Part shown: positions 54,470-62,726 of the stretch, piece after piece
Layout of the letters: every line of letters begins with the position of its first letter
How positions within the stretch are numbered: position 1 is the first letter of the stretch
Assembly (NCBI GenBank): GCA_025455065.1
Contig: JALONG010000019.1
Span: 1 to 64,000, forward strand
DNA: 64,000 bases
DNA from: Candidatus Kapaibacterium sp.
GTDB taxonomy: Bacteria > Bacteroidota > Ignavibacteria > Kapaibacteriales > UBA4661
Direction of reading: 5' to 3'
Program-made: the position numbers and the translations under genes
The notes under the pieces: model-generated
The model's database searches: none
What the model saw: only the letters and a program-made list of their open reading frames with translations
What the model was told of the DNA's origin: nothing

Positions 54470-55123
54470 TTAGAGAAGACCGTTTTGGATAGCAAGTGCC
54501 TGTTGTTGTAAAATATCAGGATACAATTCATGCTCATAGTGCAGAACGCGCTCGGCAAGAGTTTCGGGAGTATCGGTCGGCAAAACGGACACAGATTTTT
54601 GAGCAATAATCGTGCCAGTGTCGTACTCGCCATCTACCTCATGCACCGTACAACCGCTTTCCGCCTCGTGTGCAGCAATAACCGCCTTGTGAACAGCCAA
54701 ACCATACATACCATGACCACCAAATTTGGGCAAGAGCGAAGGGTGAATATTGAAAATTCGGCTGCGCTCTTTCGGAGAAAATTCCTGCACAAGTGCTTGC
54801 GGAATTTTTTTCATATATCCCGCAAGTGCAATATACTCGACGTTGTAATGGCGTAAAGATTGTATAAGTGCTGCCGTGTAGTCGGTGTAATCCGAATGAG
54901 TGCTGTTGCTAATGTGCAGCGTCGGAATGTCAAACATCTGCGCCCGCTCTACTGCACCGCAGCGTGAGTTGTTGCTTACAACCAGTGCCACGCGAAAAGC
55001 CGCCGCCGTGCGGTACATATAGTGAATAATTGCTTCGGCATTTGAACCGCCGCCGGAAGCAAAAACCGCAAGCTGTACGCGCTTGACGTTTTGGGAAACG
55101 GGCTTATCGTTTTGATGCGCCAT
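54470..55123 (-). CDS. purN: Phosphoribosylglycinamide formyltransferase (GAR transformylase 1)
   Basis: A 217-aa enzyme of purine synthesis that formylates GAR using 10-formyl-THF. Visible motifs: LAVFASGGGSNAEAI near the N-terminus, LAGYMKKI, FNIHPSLLPKFGG with the catalytic His and Asn, and GCTVHEVDGEYDTGTIIAQ with the catalytic Asp. It lies alone, 69 nt upstream of the transglycosylase gene on the same strand. It is separate from purM (20.8 kb), as are the other purine genes. Confidence 0.93.
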   Translation of the reverse strand: MAHQNDKPVSQNVKRVQLAVFASGGGSNAEAIIHYMYRTAAAFRVALVVSNNSRCGAVERAQMFDIPTLHISNSTHSDYTDYTAALIQSLRHYNVEYIALAGYMKKIPQALVQEFSPKERSRIFNIHPSLLPKFGGHGMYGLAVHKAVIAAHEAESGCTVHEVDGEYDTGTIIAQKSVSVLPTDTPETLAERVLHYEHELYPDILQQQALAIQNGLL

Positions 55124-55640
55124 AGTGTGCGAGATGTTTCACAATGAAGCAGGAATAAGTGTAGTTGGCGAAAGAAAAATACGCAGAAATTCTCGAAAAA
55201 ACAATGGGCGCACTATGGCAAAACACCTTCGACCATAGAACGCCCATCGGGATGGATAAAGAAATGCAGCATACAATTTACAAAAGGTGTACCAAAGTAC
55301 GGTAAAAATAAAATTGTGATAATAGTCAATGTCTAGGCAACAACTATCACCGCAAGACCGCATAAAATCTCTTATTGGAGAGATAAAATATATTCCTAAC
55401 TCCGTGAATAAAACGCAAATGTAACACTGTGAGAAAATCTCCGCATGATGTGGAATTTCTTTGGTTATGAAGTATTGTTCACTATGACAGAGATTGTTCT
55501 CTGCAAAAAAATCTTCGCACTACATTGCTCAGAACACCTGTATTTGATATTTTGCAGCCGCTTTGAGTGAAGACATTCATTGCATTAATGTATTTGTGAA
55601 AGTGTGTGTTCAACGTTTTATTTTTCTTCTTCTTCTGATT
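55124..55640. other. Divergent intergenic region before the carboxylase gene
   Basis: No supported gene lies here. It holds the promoters of purN (minus) and of the acyl-CoA carboxylase gene (plus). A promoter-like motif for the latter is at 55525-55554. I could not recognise an RNA structure in the rest of the region. Confidence 0.4.
55525..55554 (+). promoter_or_regulatory. Promoter-like motif before the acyl-CoA carboxylase gene
   Basis: TTG at 55525-55527 followed after 19 nt by ATATTTTG (55547-55554), two positions off TAnnTTTG but with the same TTTGC end. It lies about 90 nt before the ATG at 55641. Confidence 0.3.
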
Positions 55641-57305
55641 ATGCCTCAAACACTTGGTTCTACCGTCCCGCATGATATGGTATTTGAACAAAATACCGAC
55701 GCAAACAAACAACTCTGGCGTGTGATTGACGGTCGTGGAGACCGCATCAAACTTGGCGGCGGACGCTCTGCGCTGGAAAAACACAAAGCCAAAGGCAAAC
55801 TCACTGCCCGTGAGCGCATTTATGCGCTGGTGGATGAGGATTCGTACTTTTTGGAAATTGGTTTATACGTTGCCGACGGAATGTACGAAGAGCAAGGCGG
55901 AGCGCCGTCTGCGGGCGTTGTGTGTGGAATTGGCATCATTCACGGACGCGAGTGCATGATTGTCTCCAACGACGCAACGGTCAAGGCTGGAGCGTGGTTT
56001 CCAATGACGGCAAAAAAGAATCTCCGTGCGCAGGAAATCGCGCTGGAGAACCGTTTGCCGATTATTTACCTCGTGGATTCGGCGGGTGTATTTTTGCCGA
56101 TGCAAGACGAAATTTTCCCCGACAAAGAACATTTTGGGCGACAATTCCGCAATAATGCTCAACTTTCGGCACTTGGAGTGCCGCAAATTGCCGCAATTAT
56201 GGGACCATGCGTTGCCGGAGGCGCATATTTACCGATAATGAGTGATGAAGCGCTTATCGTCGAAGGACAGGGAAGCCTTTTTCTAGCGGGTCCTGCGCTC
56301 GTGGAAGCTGCCATCGGCGAAAAGACAGGTATAGAGCCGCTTGGCGGGGCTGTTATGCACGCAAGTGTGAGTGGCGTTGTGGATTACAAAGTAAAAAATG
56401 ACGAGGAGTGTATCAAGGTTATTCGCTCGCTCGTCGAAAAATTTTCTCCCGAAAAAGGGCAAAAAGCCGTGTTCTCCCGCGAAACGCCCACCGAACCGAA
56501 GTTTGACGCGGAAGAACTTTGGGGAATTATCCCCGCAGACCGCGCAAAACCTTACGATACCTATCAAGTATTGGCGCGGCTTTTGGATGATTCTGCGTTT
56601 GAGGAGTACAAAGCGGATTACGGCAAAACGATTATTTGCGGCTACGGGCGTGTAGATGGCTGGGCTGTGGGCATTGTGGCAAATCAACGCGCTATTGTGA
56701 AAAACGGTAAGGGCGAATTGCAGGTCGGAGGCGTGATTTATTCGGAAAGTGCGGACAAAGCGGCGCGGTTTATTATGAATTGTAACCAGCGCAAAATCCC
56801 GCTTGTTTTTCTGCAAGACGTAACGGGTTTTATCGTCGGAACACGTGCCGAACAAGGCGGCATCATCAAAGACGGTGCAAAAATGGTGAACGCTGTCGCA
56901 AATTCGATTGTTCCGAAACTCACGTTTATCATGGGCAATAGCTACGGAGCAGGAAATTACGCCATGTGTGGTAAAGCATACGACCCTCGATTTATTTTCA
57001 GTTTGCCAACGTCAAAAATTGCCGTTATGGGCGGCGCACAAGCATCCAAAACGCTTTTGACCATTCGTACCGCCTCGCTGGAAAAACAAGGCAAAAAACT
57101 CACCGAAGCCGAACAAACGCAAATGCTGAAGGAAATTCAGGACAAATACGACGAAACTATGCACCCAATCTACGCTGCGGCGCGGTTGTGGGTGGACGGC
57201 ATTATTCCTCCGACAGCTATTCGCGGCGTGATTTCAAGAGCTTTAGCAGCTGCATCGCATAACGGCGAGTTTCCTGAGTGGAAAGCGGGCGTATTGCAGG
57301 TCTAA
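55641..57305 (+). CDS. Acyl-CoA carboxylase carboxyltransferase (beta) subunit
   Basis: A 554-aa carboxyltransferase of the biotin-dependent acyl-CoA carboxylase group. It has N- and C-terminal crotonase-like halves, with IVSNDATVKAGAWFPMTAKKNLRAQEIA, GPCVAGGAYLPIMSDEALIV, FLQDVTGFIVGTRAEQGGIIKDGAKMVNAVA, NSYGAGNYAMCGKAYDPRFIF and VMGGAQASKTLL. These, with the first-half pattern, best resemble methylcrotonyl-CoA carboxylase beta, but propionyl- or geranyl-CoA specificity is not excluded. The biotin-carrying alpha subunit is not adjacent. ATG 55641 is chosen; upstream codons would fall in the promoter region. Confidence 0.9.
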   Translation: MPQTLGSTVPHDMVFEQNTDANKQLWRVIDGRGDRIKLGGGRSALEKHKAKGKLTARERIYALVDEDSYFLEIGLYVADGMYEEQGGAPSAGVVCGIGIIHGRECMIVSNDATVKAGAWFPMTAKKNLRAQEIALENRLPIIYLVDSAGVFLPMQDEIFPDKEHFGRQFRNNAQLSALGVPQIAAIMGPCVAGGAYLPIMSDEALIVEGQGSLFLAGPALVEAAIGEKTGIEPLGGAVMHASVSGVVDYKVKNDEECIKVIRSLVEKFSPEKGQKAVFSRETPTEPKFDAEELWGIIPADRAKPYDTYQVLARLLDDSAFEEYKADYGKTIICGYGRVDGWAVGIVANQRAIVKNGKGELQVGGVIYSESADKAARFIMNCNQRKIPLVFLQDVTGFIVGTRAEQGGIIKDGAKMVNAVANSIVPKLTFIMGNSYGAGNYAMCGKAYDPRFIFSLPTSKIAVMGGAQASKTLLTIRTASLEKQGKKLTEAEQTQMLKEIQDKYDETMHPIYAAARLWVDGIIPPTAIRGVISRALAAASHNGEFPEWKAGVLQV

Positions 57306-57335
57306 CGAATCATTTTTTCACCGTTCTCCCGTATT

Positions 57336-58646
57336 GTGGTTCGCATTCAAGACCATATTGCAAAAATTTCATGGACAGTCGCAGACAAGGTGTTATTCCT
57401 ACTCTACGGCTTTGTGAACATTATTCAAAACAACGCCCTTTCGCCGCAGGAACTTGGTTTGTACACGCTTTGTAATGCTCTTCAAACCTTCATTTTCGCG
57501 GTGAGCGACGGATTTATTTTGCAGGCAGTTATTGTGCGTGGAACGGACGTAGAAGCGCGTGGCAGTATCAACCGTTTCGTCATCACGTGGCATATTGCAT
57601 TAGCTTTGGGTGCATCATTGCTGGTCTTGCTCTTGCAAGCACCGTTTGCGTGGCTGCTAAATGAGCCGCGTTTAACAACCGTTGCGGCGTATTTGCCGCT
57701 TTTTTGTCTGCTCGGCATCCCGCGAACACTGTGTTTGAAGTACCTCATGCGCGATGTGCAGGCGCGGGAGATATTTACCGTCAATGCAGTGTGGATTGGA
57801 ACGATGATTGCCATTACCGCATGGATGCTTGTGTTTGGGCTATTGGTGTCGTTTGAGGCGATGTTTGTGATTGCTGCAAGTGGCATGGGCGCTAGTTCGG
57901 CAGTAGCACTGTGGATAACGCGCAAACAGTTATCTTGGGAAGGCAGCAAACATATTCCAATGCGCGAACTGTTTCATGCAGGCGTATTGCAAGGCATGGC
58001 TTCGCTTTTAGGGAATATGGTGCGGCAGCTGGATGTAACGGTTGTGCAGTTTTTTTTTGGAACAGCAACGGTGGGCGTGTATCAATCGGCAAAAACATTG
58101 TTTCGCTTTTTTGACGAGGGATTTTCTGCTATCACAAGCCTTGTCTATCCGGCAACGATGCGGCTTATTCACGAAGAGCGCCTCACGGAACTGCTAGCAA
58201 TGCTCTCGAAAATGCTTTCCTTTAGCCTACTTGCGACGCTGGTAATGCTGTTTCTGACAGAAATTGGCGTTGCAGAATTTGTGATTTCCCGCCTGCTTTC
58301 GGCAAAATATGCCAATGCCGTCGGGTATTTCCGCTTTTTGGTGTTTGCTGCCCCTGCCATGCCGTTTGTGGCGCTTTTGCCTGTCATGCTTGCATTAAAC
58401 GAGGTTCGGCGCTTGCTGGTGTTCATCATTGTTGCCGTGCTGTCAGGCTGGACAGTGTTGGCGTTTGTGGGGGTTTTCCGCCAGCCGATGCTTGCGCCGC
58501 TTGGTTTTGTGACATACACCGTTACATTGGGGTTGCTCATTTTTACGTTTGTTCGCTCACGATTGCACCTCCCCATGCGTCTTTTGGTGCGGGCTGTACC
58601 GGATACGTTGGACTTTCTGGGCTTGCTCAAACGAAAAGACGCATAG
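57336..58646 (+). CDS. Oligosaccharide flippase family membrane protein
   Basis: A 436-aa polytopic protein with about 12 hydrophobic helices, of the polysaccharide biosynthesis (MOP/Wzx) type. The start (VLFLLYGFVNIIQNNALSPQELGLYTLCNALQTFIFAVSDGFI) and the loop containing QLDVTVVQFFFGTATVGVYQSAKTLFRFF are typical. It flips lipid-linked sugars across the inner membrane. The start codon is GTG at 57336, 30 nt after the carboxylase stop. No glycosyltransferases surround it. Confidence 0.85.
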   Translation: MVRIQDHIAKISWTVADKVLFLLYGFVNIIQNNALSPQELGLYTLCNALQTFIFAVSDGFILQAVIVRGTDVEARGSINRFVITWHIALALGASLLVLLLQAPFAWLLNEPRLTTVAAYLPLFCLLGIPRTLCLKYLMRDVQAREIFTVNAVWIGTMIAITAWMLVFGLLVSFEAMFVIAASGMGASSAVALWITRKQLSWEGSKHIPMRELFHAGVLQGMASLLGNMVRQLDVTVVQFFFGTATVGVYQSAKTLFRFFDEGFSAITSLVYPATMRLIHEERLTELLAMLSKMLSFSLLATLVMLFLTEIGVAEFVISRLLSAKYANAVGYFRFLVFAAPAMPFVALLPVMLALNEVRRLLVFIIVAVLSGWTVLAFVGVFRQPMLAPLGFVTYTVTLGLLIFTFVRSRLHLPMRLLVRAVPDTLDFLGLLKRKDA

Positions 58647-58686
58647 CCGTTTCATACCAATTTTCCCATTTTTTCTCGCTTCAATT

Positions 58687-59892
58687 ATGCGCTTTATTCC
58701 TTTTATTATGCTCTTTTTTGTGAGCATTGTTTCTCTTGATGCTATGCAGACACCAAAACCATCAGCTGCCACAACACCAACGCCCGAACAGTCTGCAAAG
58801 CCTATTGCTATTGCGATTCACGGTGGAGCGGGAACAATTCGCCGTAGTGCGATGACACCCGAAAAAGAAGCCCAATACCGTGCTGTTCTCACACAAGCGC
58901 TTTACGCAGGACATGAGGTCTTAAAACGCGGCGGAAACGCTTTGGATGCGGTTTCTGCGGCAGTAATGATAATGGAAGATTCACCACTTTTTAATGCCGG
59001 CAAAGGTGCGGTGCTGACGGCAGAAGGTGCAGTAGAACTTGATGCAGCAATTATGGACGGGAGCAATCTCAAAGCGGGTGCTGTTTGCGGAGTTCGCGGG
59101 GTGAAAAATCCGATAGTGCTTGCACGGCGGGTCATGGACAAGACCGCACACGTTATGCTTACGGGCAAAGGTGCAGAGCGCTTTGCAGAGGAGCAAGGTT
59201 TTGAGCGGATGCCGGACGCATATTTCATTACCGAGCGACGCGCACAGGAACTTCAACGTGCGCAACAGAACACAACGCAGAAGCCACTTCCACCCGATGA
59301 AACGCCCGGTAGCACAACACCTAGGAACACTGCACCGAAGAGAGATTCAAGCCAGCAAAAGCGGAGTGAAGCCCTTCCAGGACAAACTTCGCAGTCGCAG
59401 CGCAATCAGAAAAGTGTAGCGTACAATGACACAGCGCCACTGGAAGAAGGTTCGCACGAAGGAAAAAAATTTGGGACAGTCGGCGCTGTTGCGCTGGACA
59501 AAAACGGGAATATCGCTGCTGCCACCTCTACAGGCGGTATGACCAACAAAAAATACGGTCGCGTGGGCGATGCCCCGATAATCGGCGCAGGGACATACGC
59601 AAATAACGTAACGTGCGCTGTTTCTGCAACAGGACACGGTGAATACTTTATTCGGAGCGTTGTCGCGCACGACATTGCGGCACTTATTGAATACAAACAG
59701 TTTTCGCTTGAGCGTGCTGCAGACGAAGTTGTGATGAAAAAACTGGTGGAGCGTGGTGGAAGCGGCGGCATTATTGCGATTGATGGGAAAGGTAATATCG
59801 CCATGCCGTTTAACAGCGAAGGGATGTACAGAGGGTGCATTACGGCAGACGGAAAAATTCGTGTGGAAATCTTCCGAAGTGAAGAAAAATGA
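58687..59892 (+). CDS. Isoaspartyl peptidase/L-asparaginase (Ntn hydrolase)
   Basis: A 401-aa precursor that auto-cleaves before the nucleophilic Thr of KKFGTVGAVALD (Thr about 260), splitting into alpha and beta chains. Visible are AIHGGAGTIRRS, SPLFNAGKGAVL, VELDAAIMDGSNLKAGAV, STGGMTNKKYGRVGDAPIIGAGTYA. It hydrolyses isoaspartyl dipeptides and asparagine. An N-terminal signal peptide (MRFIPFIMLFFVSIVSLDA) suggests export. The linker before the Thr is about 50 residues longer than usual and rich in Gln, Pro and Thr. Confidence 0.9.
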   Translation: MRFIPFIMLFFVSIVSLDAMQTPKPSAATTPTPEQSAKPIAIAIHGGAGTIRRSAMTPEKEAQYRAVLTQALYAGHEVLKRGGNALDAVSAAVMIMEDSPLFNAGKGAVLTAEGAVELDAAIMDGSNLKAGAVCGVRGVKNPIVLARRVMDKTAHVMLTGKGAERFAEEQGFERMPDAYFITERRAQELQRAQQNTTQKPLPPDETPGSTTPRNTAPKRDSSQQKRSEALPGQTSQSQRNQKSVAYNDTAPLEEGSHEGKKFGTVGAVALDKNGNIAAATSTGGMTNKKYGRVGDAPIIGAGTYANNVTCAVSATGHGEYFIRSVVAHDIAALIEYKQFSLERAADEVVMKKLVERGGSGGIIAIDGKGNIAMPFNSEGMYRGCITADGKIRVEIFRSEEK

Positions 59893-59991
59893 GACGTGTA
59901 GATAATGTTGGAGACAGGAGGGGAGAGCAGAAAATGATTTTTTATTTTTCTGTTTGACTGGGCTTTCGTATATTCGGGCTTATGTTCTTTG

Positions 59992-60270
59992 TCAGAAACA
60001 CCCTTTTGACCCGTAAGTATGCGGGTTAGCTATCATATATTGACTTTTGATGAGTGCAAGTTCACCGCTTGTCTCATTATTCTTCATAACCCAGACACAT
60101 TTGATACACATTGTCTTGGTTTGTAACAGTCTGCTTTTATTTTTGGCAATACCAAAATGCCGCAGTATTTGGTCAAACGTCGTATTTATGTCGGTTGTAA
60201 GGATGAATCGTGTCCCTGACAGTTCATATTTACAACAGATATAATGCAAAGCGTATGCCAAAACTCTCAT
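59992..60270 (-). CDS. Possible Cys-rich small protein (92 aa)
   Basis: An open frame from ATG 60270 (a longer TTG start at 60342 is possible) with several Cys (YICCKYEL, TKTMCIKCVWVMK) but no recognised domain. It is antisense to nothing known and lies between two plus-strand genes. The frame is long for an A+T-rich stretch, so it is listed, but there is no RBS-like sequence and no family link. Confidence 0.25.
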   Translation of the reverse strand: MRVLAYALHYICCKYELSGTRFILTTDINTTFDQILRHFGIAKNKSRLLQTKTMCIKCVWVMKNNETSGELALIKSQYMIANPHTYGSKGCF

Positions 60271-60303
60271 TGAGGTACAGTCTGCACTACTACGGTATAG
60301 GAA

Positions 60304-60337
60304 GAATATTTTTGTCTTGATGTCGTCAAAAATATTC
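60304..60337. promoter_or_regulatory. Inverted repeat upstream of the NlpC/P60 gene
   Basis: Perfect 11-bp arms GAATATTTTTG (60304-60314) and CAAAAATATTC (60327-60337), 12-bp spacer, about 60 nt before the ATG at 60397. Symmetry and place are compatible with a regulator-binding site; no regulator can be named. Confidence 0.35.
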
Positions 60338-60396
60338 CTCAAAAAATGCCGTAATAATTACAACGTTTTTTTGCATCATATCGAATCGGAGGCGTA

Positions 60397-61386
60397 ATGC
60401 ATCGTTGGAAAAGTACCTTGTGGATGATTATTACCGGCTTTGTAGCAGTGTTCCTGCTCATTCCCTCTCTCCCGCTCCAAGCCGCGCTGAAACTCAAGAA
60501 AAAAGCTGCTAAGTATGTGAAATACAAAGCAAAGCATAAATCGAAAAAACACAAGTATAAGCGTCATCGCTCGTATTGCAATACGGTCGTAGGGAGAACT
60601 CAAGCGCTTGCGTTCTTGCAATCAAGCAAGGAACTCGCTGCACTCGCAGGTTTAGAATTTCATCCTGACCCCAATCTTCAACGCTATATTGACAATGACG
60701 GCGAAGATTTAGCCGATGAACTTGATTTTAACGGCATTGACAGTGAAGACGAGGATATTGAAGACGATATGTCCGAAGACTTTTCGGCAGATGTAAATTC
60801 ATTCCAAAAACTTTGGATGAACTATATGCGCAACGTTGATCCCGAAACCGCAAACACACAACAAGACCGCATTACACAAGCGGGTTTGCGCAAAAATGAC
60901 GTTGTTGCTGCGGTTATGGATTGGATTGGAACGCCATACTATTACGGTGGGACACAGCGTAGCGGAATTGATTGTTCAGCATTTACGGGTGCTGTGCATC
61001 GTATGCTTGCCGGAATAGTTCTGCCGCGCACCGCTTCAAATCAGTCGAGTGTTGGTGAGCCTGTCCGCGAAGGAGACAAACTCGAACTTGGCGACCTCGT
61101 GTTCTTTAACACACGCCGTGCGGTCTATGTTTCGCACGTTGGTATTTATCTCGGGGATAATTTGTTTGCTCATGCAAGTTCGCGCTACGGCGTTACAGTT
61201 TCTTCGCTTACGGCGGATTATTACAAAAAGCGTTTTATCGGCGCTCGTCGTTTGCGCCCGGCAGATTTGGATGCACTTGCTCCCCAACGATTGGGAAATA
61301 TTTCCCCAAGCGAACTGCCGCAAGGTGTTATTCTTAATCTGCGCTCCGGCGTAAAATCACGCGCAGCGCTCACGATTCAAGATTAA
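60397..61386 (+). CDS. NlpC/P60 peptidoglycan hydrolase
   Basis: A 329-aa exported protein. The signal peptide (MHRWKSTLWMIITGFVAVFLLIPSLPLQA) is followed by a Lys/Arg-rich stretch (KLKKKAAKYVKYKAKHKSKK), an acidic region (DEDIEDDMSEDF) and a C-terminal NlpC/P60 domain (about 165-290) with catalytic Cys in GIDCSAFTG, His in VSHVGIYLG and the third polar residue His in FAHASS. It cuts peptide stems of peptidoglycan. A strong RBS, GGAGG, lies 4 nt before the ATG. Confidence 0.9.
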   Translation: MHRWKSTLWMIITGFVAVFLLIPSLPLQAALKLKKKAAKYVKYKAKHKSKKHKYKRHRSYCNTVVGRTQALAFLQSSKELAALAGLEFHPDPNLQRYIDNDGEDLADELDFNGIDSEDEDIEDDMSEDFSADVNSFQKLWMNYMRNVDPETANTQQDRITQAGLRKNDVVAAVMDWIGTPYYYGGTQRSGIDCSAFTGAVHRMLAGIVLPRTASNQSSVGEPVREGDKLELGDLVFFNTRRAVYVSHVGIYLGDNLFAHASSRYGVTVSSLTADYYKKRFIGARRLRPADLDALAPQRLGNISPSELPQGVILNLRSGVKSRAALTIQD

Positions 61387-61410
61387 GCAAATCTCAATGT
61401 GATGTTTGAT

Positions 61411-61474
61411 AACTCATCGCCCAAAAATCAGTATTGCGTATTGTCGCACTGGTTCTTGGGCGATGAGTTTTTTT
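61411..61474 (+). terminator. Rho-independent terminator after the NlpC/P60 gene
   Basis: Fourteen-bp perfect arms AACTCATCGCCCAA (61411-61424) and complement (61456-61469), ending in a T-run. The arms prevent use of the longer reading frame for the next gene. Confidence 0.8.
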
Positions 61475-61507
61475 ATGCCTTTTTGTTTACATCGTTTTTT
61501 TACTGCT

Positions 61508-62722
61508 ATGAATTTCCAATGCACTCTGCAAGCCTCTCTACGCCTTGTGTTTGGTGTCGTATTGTTTTGCTTGCTACCTCTGCTTCCTCTATTTTCGCAA
61601 TCATCGCAGCAAAACACTCCAAATTCTGCAACACAAGCATCCGTGCGGATTCGTGTGGCGGTTGTGGGTGATTTTATGTGCCACGATTCGCAAATCAAAG
61701 CGGCGTTGCAAAACGACGGAACATACGATTTTTCAGGATGTTACGAGCATATTGCGCCGATGATTACTAAAGCCGATTTTGCCTTTGGCAACTTAGAAAC
61801 CGTACTTGCCGGAAAAGCGCAAGAATACACAGGCTATCCGGCGTTTAATTCACCGAATGCTTACGCTGCTGCAATACAGCAAGCGGGATTTGATGCGCTC
61901 ACAACGGCAAATAATCACTCGTTTGACCGTCAATACTTTGGCGTAAAACGTACATTGTACGTGCTGGATAGCCTGAAAATTCCATATACCGGAACGACGG
62001 AATCACAGAAAGAACGTTCAAAACCGCTTGTGGTGGATGTGCGGGGCATCAAACTGGGTATCATTGCCTATACCTACGGATTGAATGGCGGTGCGCTTTC
62101 GGAGCAGTATCGCTCGACGGTTAATGTGATTGATACCGTAGCAATTCGCGCCGATATTCGCGCTTTGCAATCGCTTCCGCTCGCTGAGCGCCCTGATATT
62201 ATCCTTGTGTCCCTGCATTGGGGCGCAGAGTACCAATTACAGCCAAGCGCAGCACAGCGTAATGTTGCTGATTGGCTGTTCCGCGAAGGCGCACACGCAC
62301 TTTTGGGGGCGCATCCGCACGTTGTTCAAACGGTTGAGAACAAACGTTTTGTACGCATTGTGCAGCGCAATTTAGATACGATAATGTTTCCTGCTATTTA
62401 CTCAATGGGGAATTTTATTTCCGGTCAGCGTACTAAACCACGTGAAACAGGCGTGGTTGCTTGGTTGGAGATAGAAAAAACGGCAGAAGGCAGCACAAAA
62501 ATTGTCGGTGTCGGGTACACACCTACATACATTGACAAACGTCCGAATGAAGCGGGGCGCACGGCTTTTCGCGTGTTAAATGTGCCAAAAGCATTGAAAG
62601 AATATGAGCAGAATCCAAAGGCGTATCCGGCGAATATCGCCAAACGGCTCAAAGACATTATGCGGGAAATCGGGAAGCAGTTTGCAACGCCGGACAACTC
62701 ATTTCAACTTGTTGAAGAATAA
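61508..62722 (+). CDS. CapA family protein (PGA_cap metallophosphatase-like)
   Basis: A 404-aa exported protein: signal peptide to FSQ, then the CapA/PGA_cap fold with VAVVGDFMCHDSQI, FGNLETVL, ALTTANNHSFDR, VSLHWGAEY, ALLGAHPHVVQTVE and YSMGNFISGQ. The family belongs to the calcineurin-like phosphoesterase group and includes the poly-gamma-glutamate synthesis protein CapA. No capB/capC is nearby, so poly-glutamate synthesis is not implied. ATG 61508 is chosen because the upstream start lies within the terminator hairpin. It is convergent with the MEMO gene, 4 nt away. Confidence 0.88.
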   Translation: MNFQCTLQASLRLVFGVVLFCLLPLLPLFSQSSQQNTPNSATQASVRIRVAVVGDFMCHDSQIKAALQNDGTYDFSGCYEHIAPMITKADFAFGNLETVLAGKAQEYTGYPAFNSPNAYAAAIQQAGFDALTTANNHSFDRQYFGVKRTLYVLDSLKIPYTGTTESQKERSKPLVVDVRGIKLGIIAYTYGLNGGALSEQYRSTVNVIDTVAIRADIRALQSLPLAERPDIILVSLHWGAEYQLQPSAAQRNVADWLFREGAHALLGAHPHVVQTVENKRFVRIVQRNLDTIMFPAIYSMGNFISGQRTKPRETGVVAWLEIEKTAEGSTKIVGVGYTPTYIDKRPNEAGRTAFRVLNVPKALKEYEQNPKAYPANIAKRLKDIMREIGKQFATPDNSFQLVEE

Positions 62723-62726
62723 TACG

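Larger units (their letters stand above)
59893..60396. other. Intergenic region before the NlpC/P60 gene
   Basis: The region is A+T rich. On the minus strand a 92-codon frame is open (59992-60270), treated separately. At 60304-60337 lies an 11-bp perfect inverted repeat just upstream of the NlpC gene; it may be an operator or a small hairpin. Confidence 0.4.

Noticed and set aside
61406-61507. Upstream start for the CapA gene at 61406
   Set aside because: It would be translated through a 14-bp perfect terminator stem; ATG 61508 gives a proper signal peptide.
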